Shown piece by piece: positions 22,913-32,716 of a stretch of DNA of 64,000 nucleotides. The stretch is from Chromatiaceae bacterium. GTDB lineage: Bacteria > Pseudomonadota > Gammaproteobacteria > Chromatiales > Chromatiaceae. A model generated the notes under the pieces. The model saw nothing but the letters and a program-made list of their open reading frames with translations. It did no database searches and had not been told where the DNA came from. The DNA is taken from the NCBI GenBank assembly GCA_026984455.1, contig JALSSC010000011.1:1-64000 (forward strand), written 5' to 3'. Numbering within the stretch: the first letter of the stretch is position 1; every line of letters begins with the position of its first letter. Both the position numbers and the translations under genes were made by a program.

Positions 22913-24949
22913 CTATTCGAGCACGGTACCGGAGAAATCGAAATCGAGCACGGGCTGTGGCACTTGGATGAAATTCCCCTGAATGTACTCGATCCCCCGC
23001 GCCCAAAGCTGCCCCAGCATGTCGGGATGTTCGACCCGAGACACGATCACGGCGATATGCCGGTCGTGCGCGACATCGATGCACGATTCCCATAGGGACT
23101 GTTCCTTGCGCAAGAGCGCTTCACCAAACTTGATGTAATCCATTTCGAGCATCGCGAGTGATTGCCGCAGGGCCTGGAGTTCACGGATCGCGTTGAGCGA
23201 AACGCCGAGCCCCGCCTGCTTGATTTCCGCGAAGTAGGCCCTGGCTTCGTCCAGGTCGAAGACGATCTCGGGAAAACGGTATTCGAGGACGACCTGTTCC
23301 GGGGAGAGACCGAGCTTTCTCAGGTTATCCAGGATCCAGGGGATGCGTTTGCGGTCCTGCCTGGACGCCGGCGACTGGCTGACGAGCAGGCGCAGCCGAC
23401 GATCAGAATCCCGCTGTGCCCGCTTCAGCGTGAGCAGGGCCTTCAGGAGCACCCAGCGGTCGAGCTTCAGGATCTTCGTGCTCTGTTCCACAGCGGTAAG
23501 AAAGGAGGCCGCGGGGAGCAATCCCCCCTGTTCATCCCGAAGCCGTAACAGGCTTTGGTAGAGGGGCGGGAGTTCGCGCTTGAGGGGCATGACGGGTTGG
23601 TAGACGAGTTGCAGATTTTCTGGATCCATGACCCGTTCGAGCAGGGCCGAATCCGCATCCGTGATCTCCGCCGTCTCGGGTTGTCTGCGATGGGCGACAC
23701 GGATACCCGTGGCGTGTTCGTCGCGCGCCTCATGCGCGGCCTGGACCGCGTCGTTGATCAGGGCAGTGGCATCGTCGTCCCCCTGGATCAGGGAGCGCAC
23801 CCCGATACTCACCGACAGCCGCACCTCCCGTCCCGCGGCATGGAAGGTCCATTCGTCCAGGCGATCCTTGAGAAGGCCGGCGATGCCCACCAAGGCCTCT
23901 TGGTCGTCCCGGCGCAGCACCAACAGCAGACAGAAATCCCCGTAACGGAAACATTGATCCCCGTGTTCCAGGACATCACTCACCCTGCCGAGCATCTCCT
24001 GGACCACTTCGTCGATGCCATCGAGCTTGATCCGCTCCAACAACAGGATGGGGCTGTCGATCTCGATATACAGAACGGCATTGACGTGGCCGGTGTCGGG
24101 GCTCAACCGAAGCTGGTCGAGACGCTGGCGGATGTGTCTGCGGGCTTGGGCGGGATCGCCCGACGCCTCTTTTTCCTCGTGCAGACGTCGGCGCAGCGCG
24201 TGCGCCCGACGGATCCGGTTACGGACGATGCTGACCAAGTGCTTGGGGCGTATGGGTTTCGTCAGAAAGTCCTCGCCGCCAGCGTCCAGGGCCGCGAGCT
24301 GCTTGTCCGGATCCTGCTCACCGGAGAGGTAGATGATCGGGATGTCCATCAGGTCCTTCTGCTCCCTCAGAATGGTGGTCAGTTCGATGCCCGATGCCCC
24401 GGGCATGTAGATATCCATGAGGATCAGGTCGGGCCGACATGTCCTGATCTCATCGATGATGCGCAGGGCATCGGTGGTGACGCAGGCCTCAACGCCGGAT
24501 TTCTCGAGGATCGACGCAGCGAAGTGCGCCTGGGCGGGATCGTCGTCCACCACCAACACCCGATATTCCCGATTCCCGTCGTCTCCCACGAGGAGTCGCG
24601 CCAGTCTTTCCACCATCGCGGCAGGCTGCCAGTGGGGTGGGAAAAAGGCCGCCGCCCCTGCCCGCAGGGCGGCCAGATGATCGGTCAGGCCTTCGGAATC
24701 CGCCAATACCACCAGGGCCGGATGGCGCCCCCGGGCAGATCGGTCTTGCGTCAGGTGGGGAGGCAGTCGAGCCAGGCCAGCCGCCGTGAGGACGATGACC
24801 CGGGCACGATCCAGGATGTCCGGGTCGTGCAGACCATCCGCATCCCGCCGATGCTCCACCCGGTATCCACGACTGGTCAAGGAAGACAGAACCAAGTTCG
24901 ATGCCTCACTCGAAGGCCCTATCCAAATCAACTGTGGTTGTTCGCTCAC
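22913..24949 (-). CDS. Response regulator with degenerate GGDEF and EAL domains (FimX-like architecture)
   Basis: About 678 residues from GTG 24949, which has TGGAG 7 nt upstream. Residues 1-120 look like a REC fold without the phospho-acceptor. Residues 129-250 are a full REC domain: VLVVDDDPAQ, LILMDIYMPG with Asp179, and LTKP. A GGDEF-like region follows (SLSIGVRSLIQGDDDA) but has no GGDEF motif. The EAL-like region lacks EAL and its metal ligands (LVYQPVMPL, VLEYRFPEIV, VSLNAIREL, DYIKFGEALL). It is therefore probably a c-di-GMP receptor or scaffold, not an enzyme. The gene is divergent from pssA. Confidence 0.82.
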   Translation of the reverse strand: MSEQPQLIWIGPSSEASNLVLSSLTSRGYRVEHRRDADGLHDPDILDRARVIVLTAAGLARLPPHLTQDRSARGRHPALVVLADSEGLTDHLAALRAGAAAFFPPHWQPAAMVERLARLLVGDDGNREYRVLVVDDDPAQAHFAASILEKSGVEACVTTDALRIIDEIRTCRPDLILMDIYMPGASGIELTTILREQKDLMDIPIIYLSGEQDPDKQLAALDAGGEDFLTKPIRPKHLVSIVRNRIRRAHALRRRLHEEKEASGDPAQARRHIRQRLDQLRLSPDTGHVNAVLYIEIDSPILLLERIKLDGIDEVVQEMLGRVSDVLEHGDQCFRYGDFCLLLVLRRDDQEALVGIAGLLKDRLDEWTFHAAGREVRLSVSIGVRSLIQGDDDATALINDAVQAAHEARDEHATGIRVAHRRQPETAEITDADSALLERVMDPENLQLVYQPVMPLKRELPPLYQSLLRLRDEQGGLLPAASFLTAVEQSTKILKLDRWVLLKALLTLKRAQRDSDRRLRLLVSQSPASRQDRKRIPWILDNLRKLGLSPEQVVLEYRFPEIVFDLDEARAYFAEIKQAGLGVSLNAIRELQALRQSLAMLEMDYIKFGEALLRKEQSLWESCIDVAHDRHIAVIVSRVEHPDMLGQLWARGIEYIQGNFIQVPQPVLDFDFSGTVLE

Positions 24950-25112
24950 TCGACGGCTCCATCCCCTGACCGGTTCGTTGAAACAATAAACTCGCGGCGG
25001 CGAGTATACCCCGTACCGATGAAATTTCGGCGATGACCTCTCATTCCGGGGATCCGGCCGCCGCCACGCGCTATACTCTTGTCCCGACCCAACATCGCCA
25101 TCCATCCACCAC

Positions 25113-25856
25113 ATGCCCACGGAACCCCCCCGCAGAGGTATCTACCTGTTACCCAACCTGTTCACCACGGCCTGCCTGTTCTCGGGTTTCTACGCCATCC
25201 TTGCGGCGATGGCGGGGCGCTACGAGGCCGCGGCGATGGCCATCTTCATCGCCATGATCATGGATGGCCTGGACGGACGGGTGGCACGCCTGACCCATAC
25301 CCAGACCGCTTTCGGAGCCGAGTACGACAGCCTCTCCGACATGGTCTCCTTCGGCCTGGCCCCGGCCCTGGTGACCTATGTCTGGGCGCTCTCGGGTACC
25401 GGCAAGGCGGGTTGGCTGGCGGCCTTCGTCTATACCGCGGGCGCCGCTCTCAGGCTGGCCCGCTTCAACACCCAGATCGGCGTCGCCGACAAACGCTGGT
25501 TCCAGGGGCTGCCCAGCCCCTCCGCCGCGGCGGTGCTCGCGGCCGGGGTCTGGCTCGGGGTCGTTCATGGTTTGAGTGGCCCGACCCTGGCCTGGCCGGC
25601 GGTGGTGGTCACCCTCTTGGTGGGGCTGCTCATGGTGAGCAATTTCCGCTATCACTCCTTCAAGGAGATCGACCTTCGCGGACGGGTGTCCTTCGTCGCC
25701 ACCATTCTGACGATGCTGATCTTCAGTCTGATCTTCCTGGAGCCGCCGCTGATGTTGTTCGCTGGCTTCGGCGTCTATGCCCTCTCGGGCCCCGTATTCA
25801 CCCTCGTCCGGCTGCGCCAACGACGCCTGGAACGGCGCAAGCGCAAGCGTGCCTGA
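25113..25856 (+). CDS. pssA: CDP-diacylglycerol--serine O-phosphatidyltransferase
   Basis: A 247-residue membrane enzyme making phosphatidylserine from CDP-diacylglycerol and serine. The CDP-alcohol phosphatidyltransferase motif is complete: MDGLDGRVARLTHTQTAFG, then AEYDSLSDMV, with all the conserved Asp, Gly and Arg. N-terminus IYLLPNLFTTACLFSGF is typical of the PssA type. About seven membrane helices are visible, and a basic tail (RRLERRKRKRA) ends the protein. rimI follows 5 nt after its stop. Confidence 0.95.
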   Translation: MPTEPPRRGIYLLPNLFTTACLFSGFYAILAAMAGRYEAAAMAIFIAMIMDGLDGRVARLTHTQTAFGAEYDSLSDMVSFGLAPALVTYVWALSGTGKAGWLAAFVYTAGAALRLARFNTQIGVADKRWFQGLPSPSAAAVLAAGVWLGVVHGLSGPTLAWPAVVVTLLVGLLMVSNFRYHSFKEIDLRGRVSFVATILTMLIFSLIFLEPPLMLFAGFGVYALSGPVFTLVRLRQRRLERRKRKRA

Positions 25857-25861
25857 GCCCT

Positions 25862-26338
25862 GTGGCGGCGCAATCCGAGTTGCGGGTCATGCAAGAACAG
25901 GATCTGGATGGGGTGATGGCAGTGGAGCGCGCTGCCTACCCCTTCCCCTGGACCCCGCAGATCTTCCGCGACTGCCTGTACTGCGGATACCCGTGCTGGG
26001 TGGCCGAGAGCGAAACGGAGATCATCGGCCATGGGGTGATGTCCATCGGCGGCGGGGAGTGCCAGATCCTGAATCTGTGCGTGCACCCCGACCACCGGCG
26101 CCAGGGTCTGGGCCGACGTATGTTACGCCACCTCCTCGACCTCGGCCGCAACGCCGGGGCCGCTTCGGCCTTCCTCGAGGTACGGGTGTCCAACCGCAGT
26201 GCCCTGGCCCTGTATCGGGGCGAGGGGTTCAACGAGGTGGGCCGGCGGCCGCGCTACTATCCTGCCGCCCAGGGACGCGAAGACGGCCTGGTACTGGCCC
26301 GCGAACTCCTCCCGACGCCGCCGTACCCTGCGAGATGA
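25862..26338 (+). CDS. rimI: Ribosomal-protein-alanine N-acetyltransferase
   Basis: A GNAT acetyltransferase of 158 residues from GTG 25862; this start keeps the first beta strand (SELRVMQEQDLDGVMAVE), which the ATG at 25889 would lose. Motifs: AYPFPWTPQIFRDC (the RimI-typical PW motif), GECQILNLCVHPDHRRQGLG (acetyl-CoA site), and LEVRVSNRSALALYRGEGF. It acetylates the N-terminus of ribosomal protein bS18. The stop codon (26336-26338) is directly followed by the first base of repeat element copy C. Confidence 0.93.
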   Translation: MAAQSELRVMQEQDLDGVMAVERAAYPFPWTPQIFRDCLYCGYPCWVAESETEIIGHGVMSIGGGECQILNLCVHPDHRRQGLGRRMLRHLLDLGRNAGAASAFLEVRVSNRSALALYRGEGFNEVGRRPRYYPAAQGREDGLVLARELLPTPPYPAR

Positions 26339-26544
26339 TATACCCGTCGCAGGTGAATATTTCCGTCCTTCGGTCCGCAGACGGCACTTCCCTGCGCCAC
26401 TCCTCGCTACGGCGGCCGCCCCTCGCACCCCTGGGCGGTGTGGCGATTGCTCGCCATAGTCCCTGCGATGACTCGCTTCCGCGCCTTGCCCAGCGGCACG
26501 AGGAACACCCTCGAAAAACGAAATATTCACGTGCGACGGGCATG
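26339..26544. mobile_element. MITE-like element, copy C (206 bp)
   Basis: Left end TATACCCGTCGCAGGTGAAT continuing ATTTC; right end GAAATATTCACGTGCGACGG continuing GCATG. After the left end comes the 43-bp accessory module (CGTCCTTCGGTCCGCAGACG ...), then TCG, then a 112-bp core at 26407-26518 starting CTACGGCGGCCGCCCCTCGC and ending CACCCTCGAAAAA, then CGA and the right end. The length is identical to copy D. Compared with copy D, the core is inverted exactly. No transposase is inside. Confidence 0.85.
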
Positions 26545-26589
26545 CCGCCAGGACCACGTCATCCAACCACTCAAGTCATTGAAAACCGC

Positions 26590-26683
26590 GCCAGTGGCCT
26601 TCCCTGAAAATGTCTGCGGCAGGGATGCCGCAGTCAAGCCTACAGGGAGGTATTCACGGCGTTTTTCAGGGAAGGCCACTGGC
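26590..26683. repeat. Palindromic element with 21-bp perfect inverted repeat
   Basis: GCCAGTGGCCTTCCCTGAAA plus A (26590-26610) is perfectly repeated in inverse at 26663-26683. Outside it, AACCGC at the left and GCGGTT at the right extend the pairing across a small bulge. Inside lies a second hairpin, CTGCGGCAGGGATGCCGCAG. It is a separate element from the TIR family immediately to its left. It contains no gene and lies before yebC. It could act as an RNA hairpin or be a small palindromic repeat element. Confidence 0.8.
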
Positions 26684-26790
26684 AGAGGGGCGGTTAGATG
26701 ACGGAGTCCTGGGCATGCCGCCGCGACGCTTTTCCAGGCCCTGCGCCACAGTGTAGAATCTTCCGGTTTTTCTTTGACTTGGGGGTAGAC

Positions 26791-27537
26791 ATGGCGGGTC
26801 ACAGCAAATGGGCCAATATCAAGCACCGCAAGGCCGCGCAGGACAAGAAACGCGGTAAGATCTGGACCAAACTGATCCGGGAGGTCACGGTGGCCGCGCG
26901 CCAGGGCGGCGGCGACATCGATGCCAATCCGCGTCTGCGTCTGGCGGTGGACAAGGCCTTCGGCGCCAACATGCCCAAGGATACCGTGGACCGCGCCATC
27001 AAGCGTGGCGCCGGTGGTGGTGAGGGCGAAAACTACGAGGAGATCCGCTACGAGGGCTACGGCCCCGGCGGGGTGGCGGTGATGGTGGAGTGCATGACCG
27101 ACAACCGCAACCGCACCGCCTCCGAGGTGCGCCACGCCTTCACCAAGCACGGCGGCAACCTGGGCACCGACGGTTCCGTGTCCTATCTGTTCACCCAGCA
27201 GGGTACGCTGAGCTTTGCCCCGGGGGCGGACGAAGAGGCCATCATGGAGGCCGCCCTGGAGGCCGGTGCCGACGACGTGGTGAGCAACGACGACGGCTCG
27301 ATAGACGTGATCACCACCCCCGAGGCCTTCAATGCGGTGAAACAGGCCCTGGAGGCCGCCGGCCTCGCCCCGGACAATGCCGAGATCGCCTTCGAGGCCA
27401 GCACCCAGGCCGAACTGGACGCGGACACGGCCGAGAAATTCCTGCGCCTGGTGGACCGCCTGGAGGATCTGGACGATGTCCAGGAGGTCTATCACAATGC
27501 CGACATCCCCGACGAGGTCCTGGAAGCCTCCACGTGA
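26791..27537 (+). CDS. yebC: YebC/PmpR family protein
   Basis: A 248-residue protein of normal length, start ATG 26791 ([20 protein letters not shown], the family hallmark). [16 protein letters not shown] and GGxxxANxxLR-type spacing in [15 protein letters not shown] follow. The family acts as a translation or transcription factor; recent work on YebC-type proteins points to relief of ribosome stalling. It starts the block leading to ruvCAB, as in many Gammaproteobacteria, with 148 nt to ruvC. The frame is open upstream but without support. Confidence 0.95.
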   Translation: MAGHSKWANIKHRKAAQDKKRGKIWTKLIREVTVAARQGGGDIDANPRLRLAVDKAFGANMPKDTVDRAIKRGAGGGEGENYEEIRYEGYGPGGVAVMVECMTDNRNRTASEVRHAFTKHGGNLGTDGSVSYLFTQQGTLSFAPGADEEAIMEAALEAGADDVVSNDDGSIDVITTPEAFNAVKQALEAAGLAPDNAEIAFEASTQAELDADTAEKFLRLVDRLEDLDDVQEVYHNADIPDEVLEAST

Positions 27538-27685
27538 ACGCACCCCGCCCGGCCCCGATGGTCTCGCATGGACCGGACCCTGACGCCCCCCGCCCCCATG
27601 GGGCATTCGCCGGACGGCGGGAGGTACCGGCCGTCTCCGGGGCGTTGCGGGGAAGCCGCCTCCGGTGGGCGGGGCGCGGGCGATC

Positions 27686-28201
27686 ATGAGCGAGCGCCGC
27701 ATCCTCGGCATCGACCCCGGCTCCCGCTACACCGGTTACGGGGTGATCGCCAGTGACGGCCGCCACAGCCGCCACGCCGGCTCCGGACGCATCTGCACCG
27801 CCGACCGGCCCTGGCCCGAGCGCCTGGGGCCCATCTTCGAGGGGGTCCGGCAGGTGATGCGCCAGTATCGCCCCCAGGAGGTGGCGGTGGAGCAGGTCTT
27901 CCTCGCCCGCAACCCCGCCTCCGCCCTCAAGCTGGGCCAGGCCCGCGGGGCGGCCATCTGCGCCGTGCTGGCATCGGGGGTGCGGGTGTTCGAATACGCC
28001 CCCCGGGCCGTGAAGCAGGCCCTGGTGGGCGGTGGCGGCGCCGACAAGGCCCAGGTCCAACACATGGTCCGGGTGATCCTGGCCCTCGACGGGGAACTGG
28101 CGGAGGACCAGTCCGACGCCCTGGCAGTGGCCATCTGCCATGCCCACACCCAGGCCCTGCCGCGGGGCAGGGCCGCGACCTGGAGGGACTACCGGCCATG
28201 A
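27686..28201 (+). CDS. ruvC: Crossover junction endodeoxyribonuclease RuvC
   Basis: A 171-residue Holliday junction resolvase. Catalytic acids are all present: Asp10 ([13 protein letters not shown]), Glu69 (VAVEQVF), Asp141 and Asp144 ([11 protein letters not shown]). It works as a dimer with the RuvAB branch migration motor. The 4-nt overlap with ruvA shows one operon. Start chosen at ATG 27686 because [12 protein letters not shown] is the family N-terminus. Confidence 0.97.
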   Translation: MSERRILGIDPGSRYTGYGVIASDGRHSRHAGSGRICTADRPWPERLGPIFEGVRQVMRQYRPQEVAVEQVFLARNPASALKLGQARGAAICAVLASGVRVFEYAPRAVKQALVGGGGADKAQVQHMVRVILALDGELAEDQSDALAVAICHAHTQALPRGRAATWRDYRP

Positions 28202-28788
28202 TCGGACGCCTGCGCGGCGAGATCGTCTACAAACGCCCTCCCTGGCTGATGCTGGAGGTGCACGGGGTGGGCTACGAGTTGGAGGCGCCCCTGTCCACCT
28301 TTTTCGATCTGCCCACCGAGGGGGGCGAGGTGACCCTCCTCACCCATCTGGGGGTGCGGGACGACGCCCAGGTCCTGTACGGTTTCCTGCGCGAGGCCGA
28401 GCGCAGCCTGTTCCGCACCCTGCTGCGGGTCAACGGTGTGGGCGCGCGCATGGCCCTGGCGATCCTCTCCGGCATGGATGCGGGGGAATTCGCGCAATGC
28501 ATCCATGCCGGCGACAGCGCCCGCCTCACCCGCCTGCCGGGGATCGGCAAGAAGACCGCCGAGCGCCTGATCGTGGAGCTGCGCGACCGCGTCGAGGCGC
28601 CGGCGCTCACGGACGCGGCCCCGGGCGGCGCCCTGCCGGCAGCGGCCGACACCGAGGCCGTCTCCGCCCTCGTCGCCCTCGGCTACAGGCCCGCCGAGGC
28701 CGAGCGCATGGTCCGGGCCGTGGCCACCCCCGGTCTCTCCAGCGAGTCCCTGATCCGCGCCGCCCTCAAGGCCTCGGCCCCGCCATGA
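28198..28788 (+). CDS. ruvA: Holliday junction branch migration protein RuvA
   Basis: A 196-residue protein of normal length. Domain I starts [20 protein letters not shown]. Two helix-hairpin-helix segments are visible ([16 protein letters not shown] and [20 protein letters not shown]), and a C-terminal domain ([20 protein letters not shown]) contacts RuvB. The Ala/Pro-rich linker before domain III is usual. It holds the four-way junction as a tetramer. It overlaps both ruvC and ruvB by 4 nt. Confidence 0.97.
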   Translation: MIGRLRGEIVYKRPPWLMLEVHGVGYELEAPLSTFFDLPTEGGEVTLLTHLGVRDDAQVLYGFLREAERSLFRTLLRVNGVGARMALAILSGMDAGEFAQCIHAGDSARLTRLPGIGKKTAERLIVELRDRVEAPALTDAAPGGALPAAADTEAVSALVALGYRPAEAERMVRAVATPGLSSESLIRAALKASAPP

Positions 28789-29816
28789 ACGAGCCAGAAC
28801 GCCTGATCGACGCCGATTCCCGGCCCGACGACGGCCTCGACCGGGCGGTGCGCCCGCGCCGTCTGAGCGAATACCAGGGCCAGCCCGCGGTCCGTGAACA
28901 GATGGAGATATTCATCCCCGCCGCCCGCGCCCGCGGCGAGGCCCTGGACCACTGTCTCCTGTTCGGTCCCCCGGGCCTGGGCAAGACCACCCTGGCCCAC
29001 ATCGTCGCCGCGGAGATGGGCGTCCACCTGCGCCAGACCTCGGGCCCGGTGCTGGAGCGGCCGGGCGATCTGGCCGCCCTGCTCACCAATCTGGAGCCGC
29101 GCGACGTCCTGTTCGTGGACGAGATCCACCGTCTGGGGCCGCTGGTGGAGGAGGTCCTCTATCCGGCGATGGAGGACTATCAGCTCGACATCATGATCGG
29201 CGAGGGCCCGGCGGCGCGTTCCATCAAGCTGGACCTGCCCCCCTTCACCCTGGTGGGGGCCACCACCCGCGCCGGCCTGCTCACCTCCCCCCTGCGCGAC
29301 CGTTTCGGCATCGTCCAGCGCCTGGAGTTCTATGGGGTGGCGGACCTCGCCGCCATCGTCCGCCGCTCGGCGTGCATCCTCGGGATCGTCCTGGAGGACT
29401 CGGGGGCCGAAGAGATCGCGCGCCGTTCCCGCGGCACCCCGCGTATCGCCAACCGCCTGCTGCGGCGGGTACGCGACTACGCCGAGGTGCGCGCCGACGG
29501 GGTGATCTCGGCGACGGTGGCCGATCAGGCCCTGTCCATGCTCAAGGTGGACGGCCGCGGCCTGGACCACATGGACCACCGTCTGCTGGGCGCCATCCTG
29601 CACAAGTTCGACGGCGGCCCGGTGGGCCTGGACACCCTGTCCGCGGCCATCGGCGAGGAACGCGGCACCATCGAGGACGTCATCGAGCCCTACCTGATCC
29701 AGCAGGGCTTCCTCATGCGCACCCCCCGGGGACGGGTCGCCACCGCCCTGGCCTATCGCCACTTCGGCCTGTCCCCCCGGGCCGACCTCTTTGCCGAGGA
29801 CCCCTCCCATGCCTGA
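28785..29816 (+). CDS. ruvB: Holliday junction branch migration ATPase RuvB
   Basis: A 343-residue AAA+ motor. [18 protein letters not shown] begins the core. Walker A is [15 protein letters not shown], Walker [10 protein letters not shown], sensor [18 protein letters not shown] with the arginine finger region. The C-terminal winged helix ends [20 protein letters not shown]. It drives branch migration with RuvA. The start codon overlaps ruvA by 4 nt and the end overlaps ybgC by 8 nt. Confidence 0.98.
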   Translation: MNEPERLIDADSRPDDGLDRAVRPRRLSEYQGQPAVREQMEIFIPAARARGEALDHCLLFGPPGLGKTTLAHIVAAEMGVHLRQTSGPVLERPGDLAALLTNLEPRDVLFVDEIHRLGPLVEEVLYPAMEDYQLDIMIGEGPAARSIKLDLPPFTLVGATTRAGLLTSPLRDRFGIVQRLEFYGVADLAAIVRRSACILGIVLEDSGAEEIARRSRGTPRIANRLLRRVRDYAEVRADGVISATVADQALSMLKVDGRGLDHMDHRLLGAILHKFDGGPVGLDTLSAAIGEERGTIEDVIEPYLIQQGFLMRTPRGRVATALAYRHFGLSPRADLFAEDPSHA

Positions 29817-30220
29817 AGGAACTCCGGAATTCACGTGGCCAGTGCGGGTCTATTACGAGGACACCGATGCCGGCGGGGTCGTCTACCACGCCAACTACCT
29901 GAGATTCATGGAGCGTGCGCGTACCGAGTGGCTGCGCGCCCTGGGCTTCGAGCAGGACGACCTGCGCCGGGACCACGGCCTCCTCTTCGCCGTCGTCCGC
30001 ATGGACATCGCCTTCAAACGGCCGGCGCGTTTCAACGACCGCCTGCGCGTTCATTGCATCCTCGAGCGGGTGCGTCGGGTAGGCCTCGAGTTCCATCAGG
30101 AGGTGCGGCGCGAAAGGGAAGACACCGTACTCTGCAGCGCCACCGTGGCCCTGGCCTGTGTGCACGCCGAACGCCTGCGCCCCGCACCCGTGCCCCAGGC
30201 CATCCTCGCACGGCTCGATC

Positions 30221-30231
<11 letters not shown>
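29809..30231 (+). CDS. ybgC: Tol-Pal system acyl-CoA thioesterase YbgC
   Basis: A 140-residue hotdog-fold thioesterase. [20 protein letters not shown] carries the catalytic Asp and the 4HBT signature; [15 protein letters not shown] and RFNDRLRV complete the fold. It acts on acyl-CoA or acyl-ACP and may link lipid metabolism to the Tol-Pal complex. Start ATG 29809 lies inside the end of ruvB; the end overlaps tolQ by 11 nt, so the whole ruvC to tolA block looks like one transcription unit. Confidence 0.95.
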
Positions 30232-30892
<661 letters not shown>

Positions 30893-30906
30893 CCCGGGAT
30901 CCATCC

Positions 30907-31362
30907 ATGGCCCGTCGTCACAAGCGCCTGCGCCCCATGGCCGAGATCAACGTGGTCCCCTACATCGACGTGATGCTGGTCCTCCTGGTGATCTTCATGG
31001 TCACCGCCCCCCTGCTCACCGAGGGGGTGCGGGTGGACCTGCCCCAGGCCCCCGCCGAGGCCCTGTCGCCCGACCAGCGCGAACCCCTGGTGCTCAGCGT
31101 GGACGCCGCCGGCCGCCTGTTCCTGAACCAGGGGGGCGACCCCGCCCGGCCCCTGGACGACCGCGCCCTGATGGTGCGTCTCGCCGCGATCCTGCGCCTG
31201 CGCCCCGGGACGCCGGTGCTGGTGCGCGGCGACGCCCGGGTGGACTACGGACGGGTGGTGCATGCCCTGGTGCTCGCCCAGGCCGCCGGTGCCCCACGGG
31301 TGGGGCTGGTCACCGAGCGTCCCGGGCGGCCTTCCCCACCACCGTACCCCTCCGGAAAATGA
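30907..31362 (+). CDS. tolR: Tol-Pal system protein TolR
   Basis: A 151-residue ExbD/TolR protein: basic cytoplasmic start (ARRHKRLRPMAEINVVPYID), one membrane helix with the essential Asp in VVPYIDVMLVLLVIFMVTAP, then a periplasmic domain (VRVDLPQAPAEALSPDQREP and LVRGDARVDYGRVVHALVLA). It forms the proton-driven stator with TolQ. It follows tolQ by 14 nt. Confidence 0.96.
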   Translation: MARRHKRLRPMAEINVVPYIDVMLVLLVIFMVTAPLLTEGVRVDLPQAPAEALSPDQREPLVLSVDAAGRLFLNQGGDPARPLDDRALMVRLAAILRLRPGTPVLVRGDARVDYGRVVHALVLAQAAGAPRVGLVTERPGRPSPPPYPSGK

Positions 31363-31455
31363 AGGACGGGAAGATCCCGAACCTCTCCACCTCGCCGCCG
31401 GGCCGCGGGGCACGGCGGGGACGGCCCAGGACACGACGCGGGCGGCCAAGCTGAG

Positions 31456-32364
31456 ATGTGGCAACAGTTGCGCCGCGATCCCCTGGCCCTGATCCTCTCG
31501 CTGGCCCTCCACGGGGCGCTCGCCTGGGCCCTGTGGGGGCTCGACTGGGCGCGTCCCAGACCACGGCCGCCCGCCCCCGTGATCCAGGCCCGGGCCATCG
31601 ACGCCGCGGCCGTGGAGCGGGCCGCCGAGCGCCTCCGCCAGGCCGAGGCGCGGCGCCGGGAACGCCTGACGGCCGAGCGGCGCCGCTTGCAGGAGGAGCG
31701 GCAGGCCGCCGAGTCCCACCGCCGGGCCGAGGAGCGGCGCCGTCAGGCCGTGGAACGGCAACGCCGGGCCGAAGAGGCCCGCCTCCAGGCCCTGAAGAAG
31801 GAACGCCAGCGGGCCGAGATCGCCCGTCGTGAGGCGGAGGCGAGGCGCAAGGCCGAGGAAAAGCGCCTCGCGGCCCTGGAACGTAAGCGCAAGGCCGAGG
31901 AGCGCAGGCGCAAGGCGGCGGAGAGACGCAAGGCCGAGGAACGCAGGCAAGAGGCGGCGGAGAGACGCAAGGCCGAGGAACGCAGGCAAGAGGCGGCGGA
32001 GAGACGCAAGGCCGAGGAACGCAGGCAAGAGGCGGCCGAAGCCGCCCGGCGCGAGGCGGCGGAACGGGCCGCTCGTGCGCAGGCGCAGGAAGTGGAGCGT
32101 TACCGGGTGGCCATCAAACAACGCATCGAGCGCAATTGGCTGCGGCCGGCCTTGTCCAAAGGCCGCCGGTGCGTGCTCAAGATCCGTCTCCAGAGGGGTG
32201 GCGAGGTGCTCTCGGTACGCATCGCCCGCTCCTCGGGAGACCCCGCCTTCGACCGTTCCGCGGTCCGCGCAGTGGAGCGGGCGTCGCCCCTGCCCGTGCC
32301 CCGGGGCCAGGCCTTCGAGCCCTTCCGTGAACTCCGCTTCAGCTTCGAACCCGACGCCGACTGA
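31456..32364 (+). CDS. tolA: Cell envelope integrity protein TolA
   Basis: A 302-residue protein in three parts: a short cytoplasmic start and single membrane helix (LALILSLALHGALAWALWGL), a long Ala/Glu/Arg helix from about residue 48 to 215 that spans the periplasm, and a C-terminal TolA-III domain (VERYRVAIKQRIERNWLRPA ... CVLKIRLQRGGEVLSVRIAR). The helix contains a perfect 39-bp tandem repeat (31915-32031). tolB, pal and cpoB, which usually follow, are absent here; 352 bp without a gene and then convergent genes come next. Confidence 0.94.
   Translation: MWQQLRRDPLALILSLALHGALAWALWGLDWARPRPRPPAPVIQARAIDAAAVERAAERLRQAEARRRERLTAERRRLQEERQAAESHRRAEERRRQAVERQRRAEEARLQALKKERQRAEIARREAEARRKAEEKRLAALERKRKAEERRRKAAERRKAEERRQEAAERRKAEERRQEAAERRKAEERRQEAAEAARREAAERAARAQAQEVERYRVAIKQRIERNWLRPALSKGRRCVLKIRLQRGGEVLSVRIARSSGDPAFDRSAVRAVERASPLPVPRGQAFEPFRELRFSFEPDAD
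31915..32031 (+). repeat. Three perfect 39-bp tandem repeats inside tolA
   Basis: Units 31915-31953, 31954-31992 and 31993-32031 are identical. Each encodes the 13 residues AAERRKAEERRQE, keeping frame. Copy number could change by slippage or recombination and would lengthen or shorten the periplasmic helix of TolA. Confidence 0.95.
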
Positions 32365-32716
32365 TCCCCCAACCACCACCCACGCACCGTCCGCGACGAC
32401 GGCAGACAGACCCCGTGGGATGGCTGGAGAAACGAAACCCGTCGCCCGCCCTGGGGCCGGTCCGATCGGGGAGGTATCGGGGCTGAGGGCGTTCCCGACG
32501 GGGCCTTCGGCGGTCGCGGTTACGAGGGCAGCGGACGCGTGAAGAGCGGGGTGATTGCAGTCCGCGGGGCGATGGTCACGGCCACCCCTTGCTTCCGGGT
32601 CAGATCGAGCGGGAGCGGGGACGATGGATGACGGGTTGTGTGCCTCAAGCTACCCTGCACGGCTCTCGCATGACAGGCCTTGGCCAGGGGATCTTTGGCT
32701 GAACCTTCACCCGGCC
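32365..32716. other. 352-bp region between convergent tolA and smg, no gene seen
   Basis: Neither strand carries a frame with protein-like features or a usable start. I see no strong terminator hairpin with a T-run, although transcripts converge here. Confidence 0.6.

Noticed and set aside
23555-25036. Plus-strand frame of nearly 500 codons opposite the REC-GGDEF-EAL gene
   Set aside because: The minus-strand gene has recognisable REC motifs and a ribosome-binding site; the plus frame does not.
27090-27689. Frame of about 200 codons overlapping yebC and the yebC-ruvC gap
   Set aside because: Out-of-frame translation of yebC with Arg/Pro/Gly bias; no start signal.
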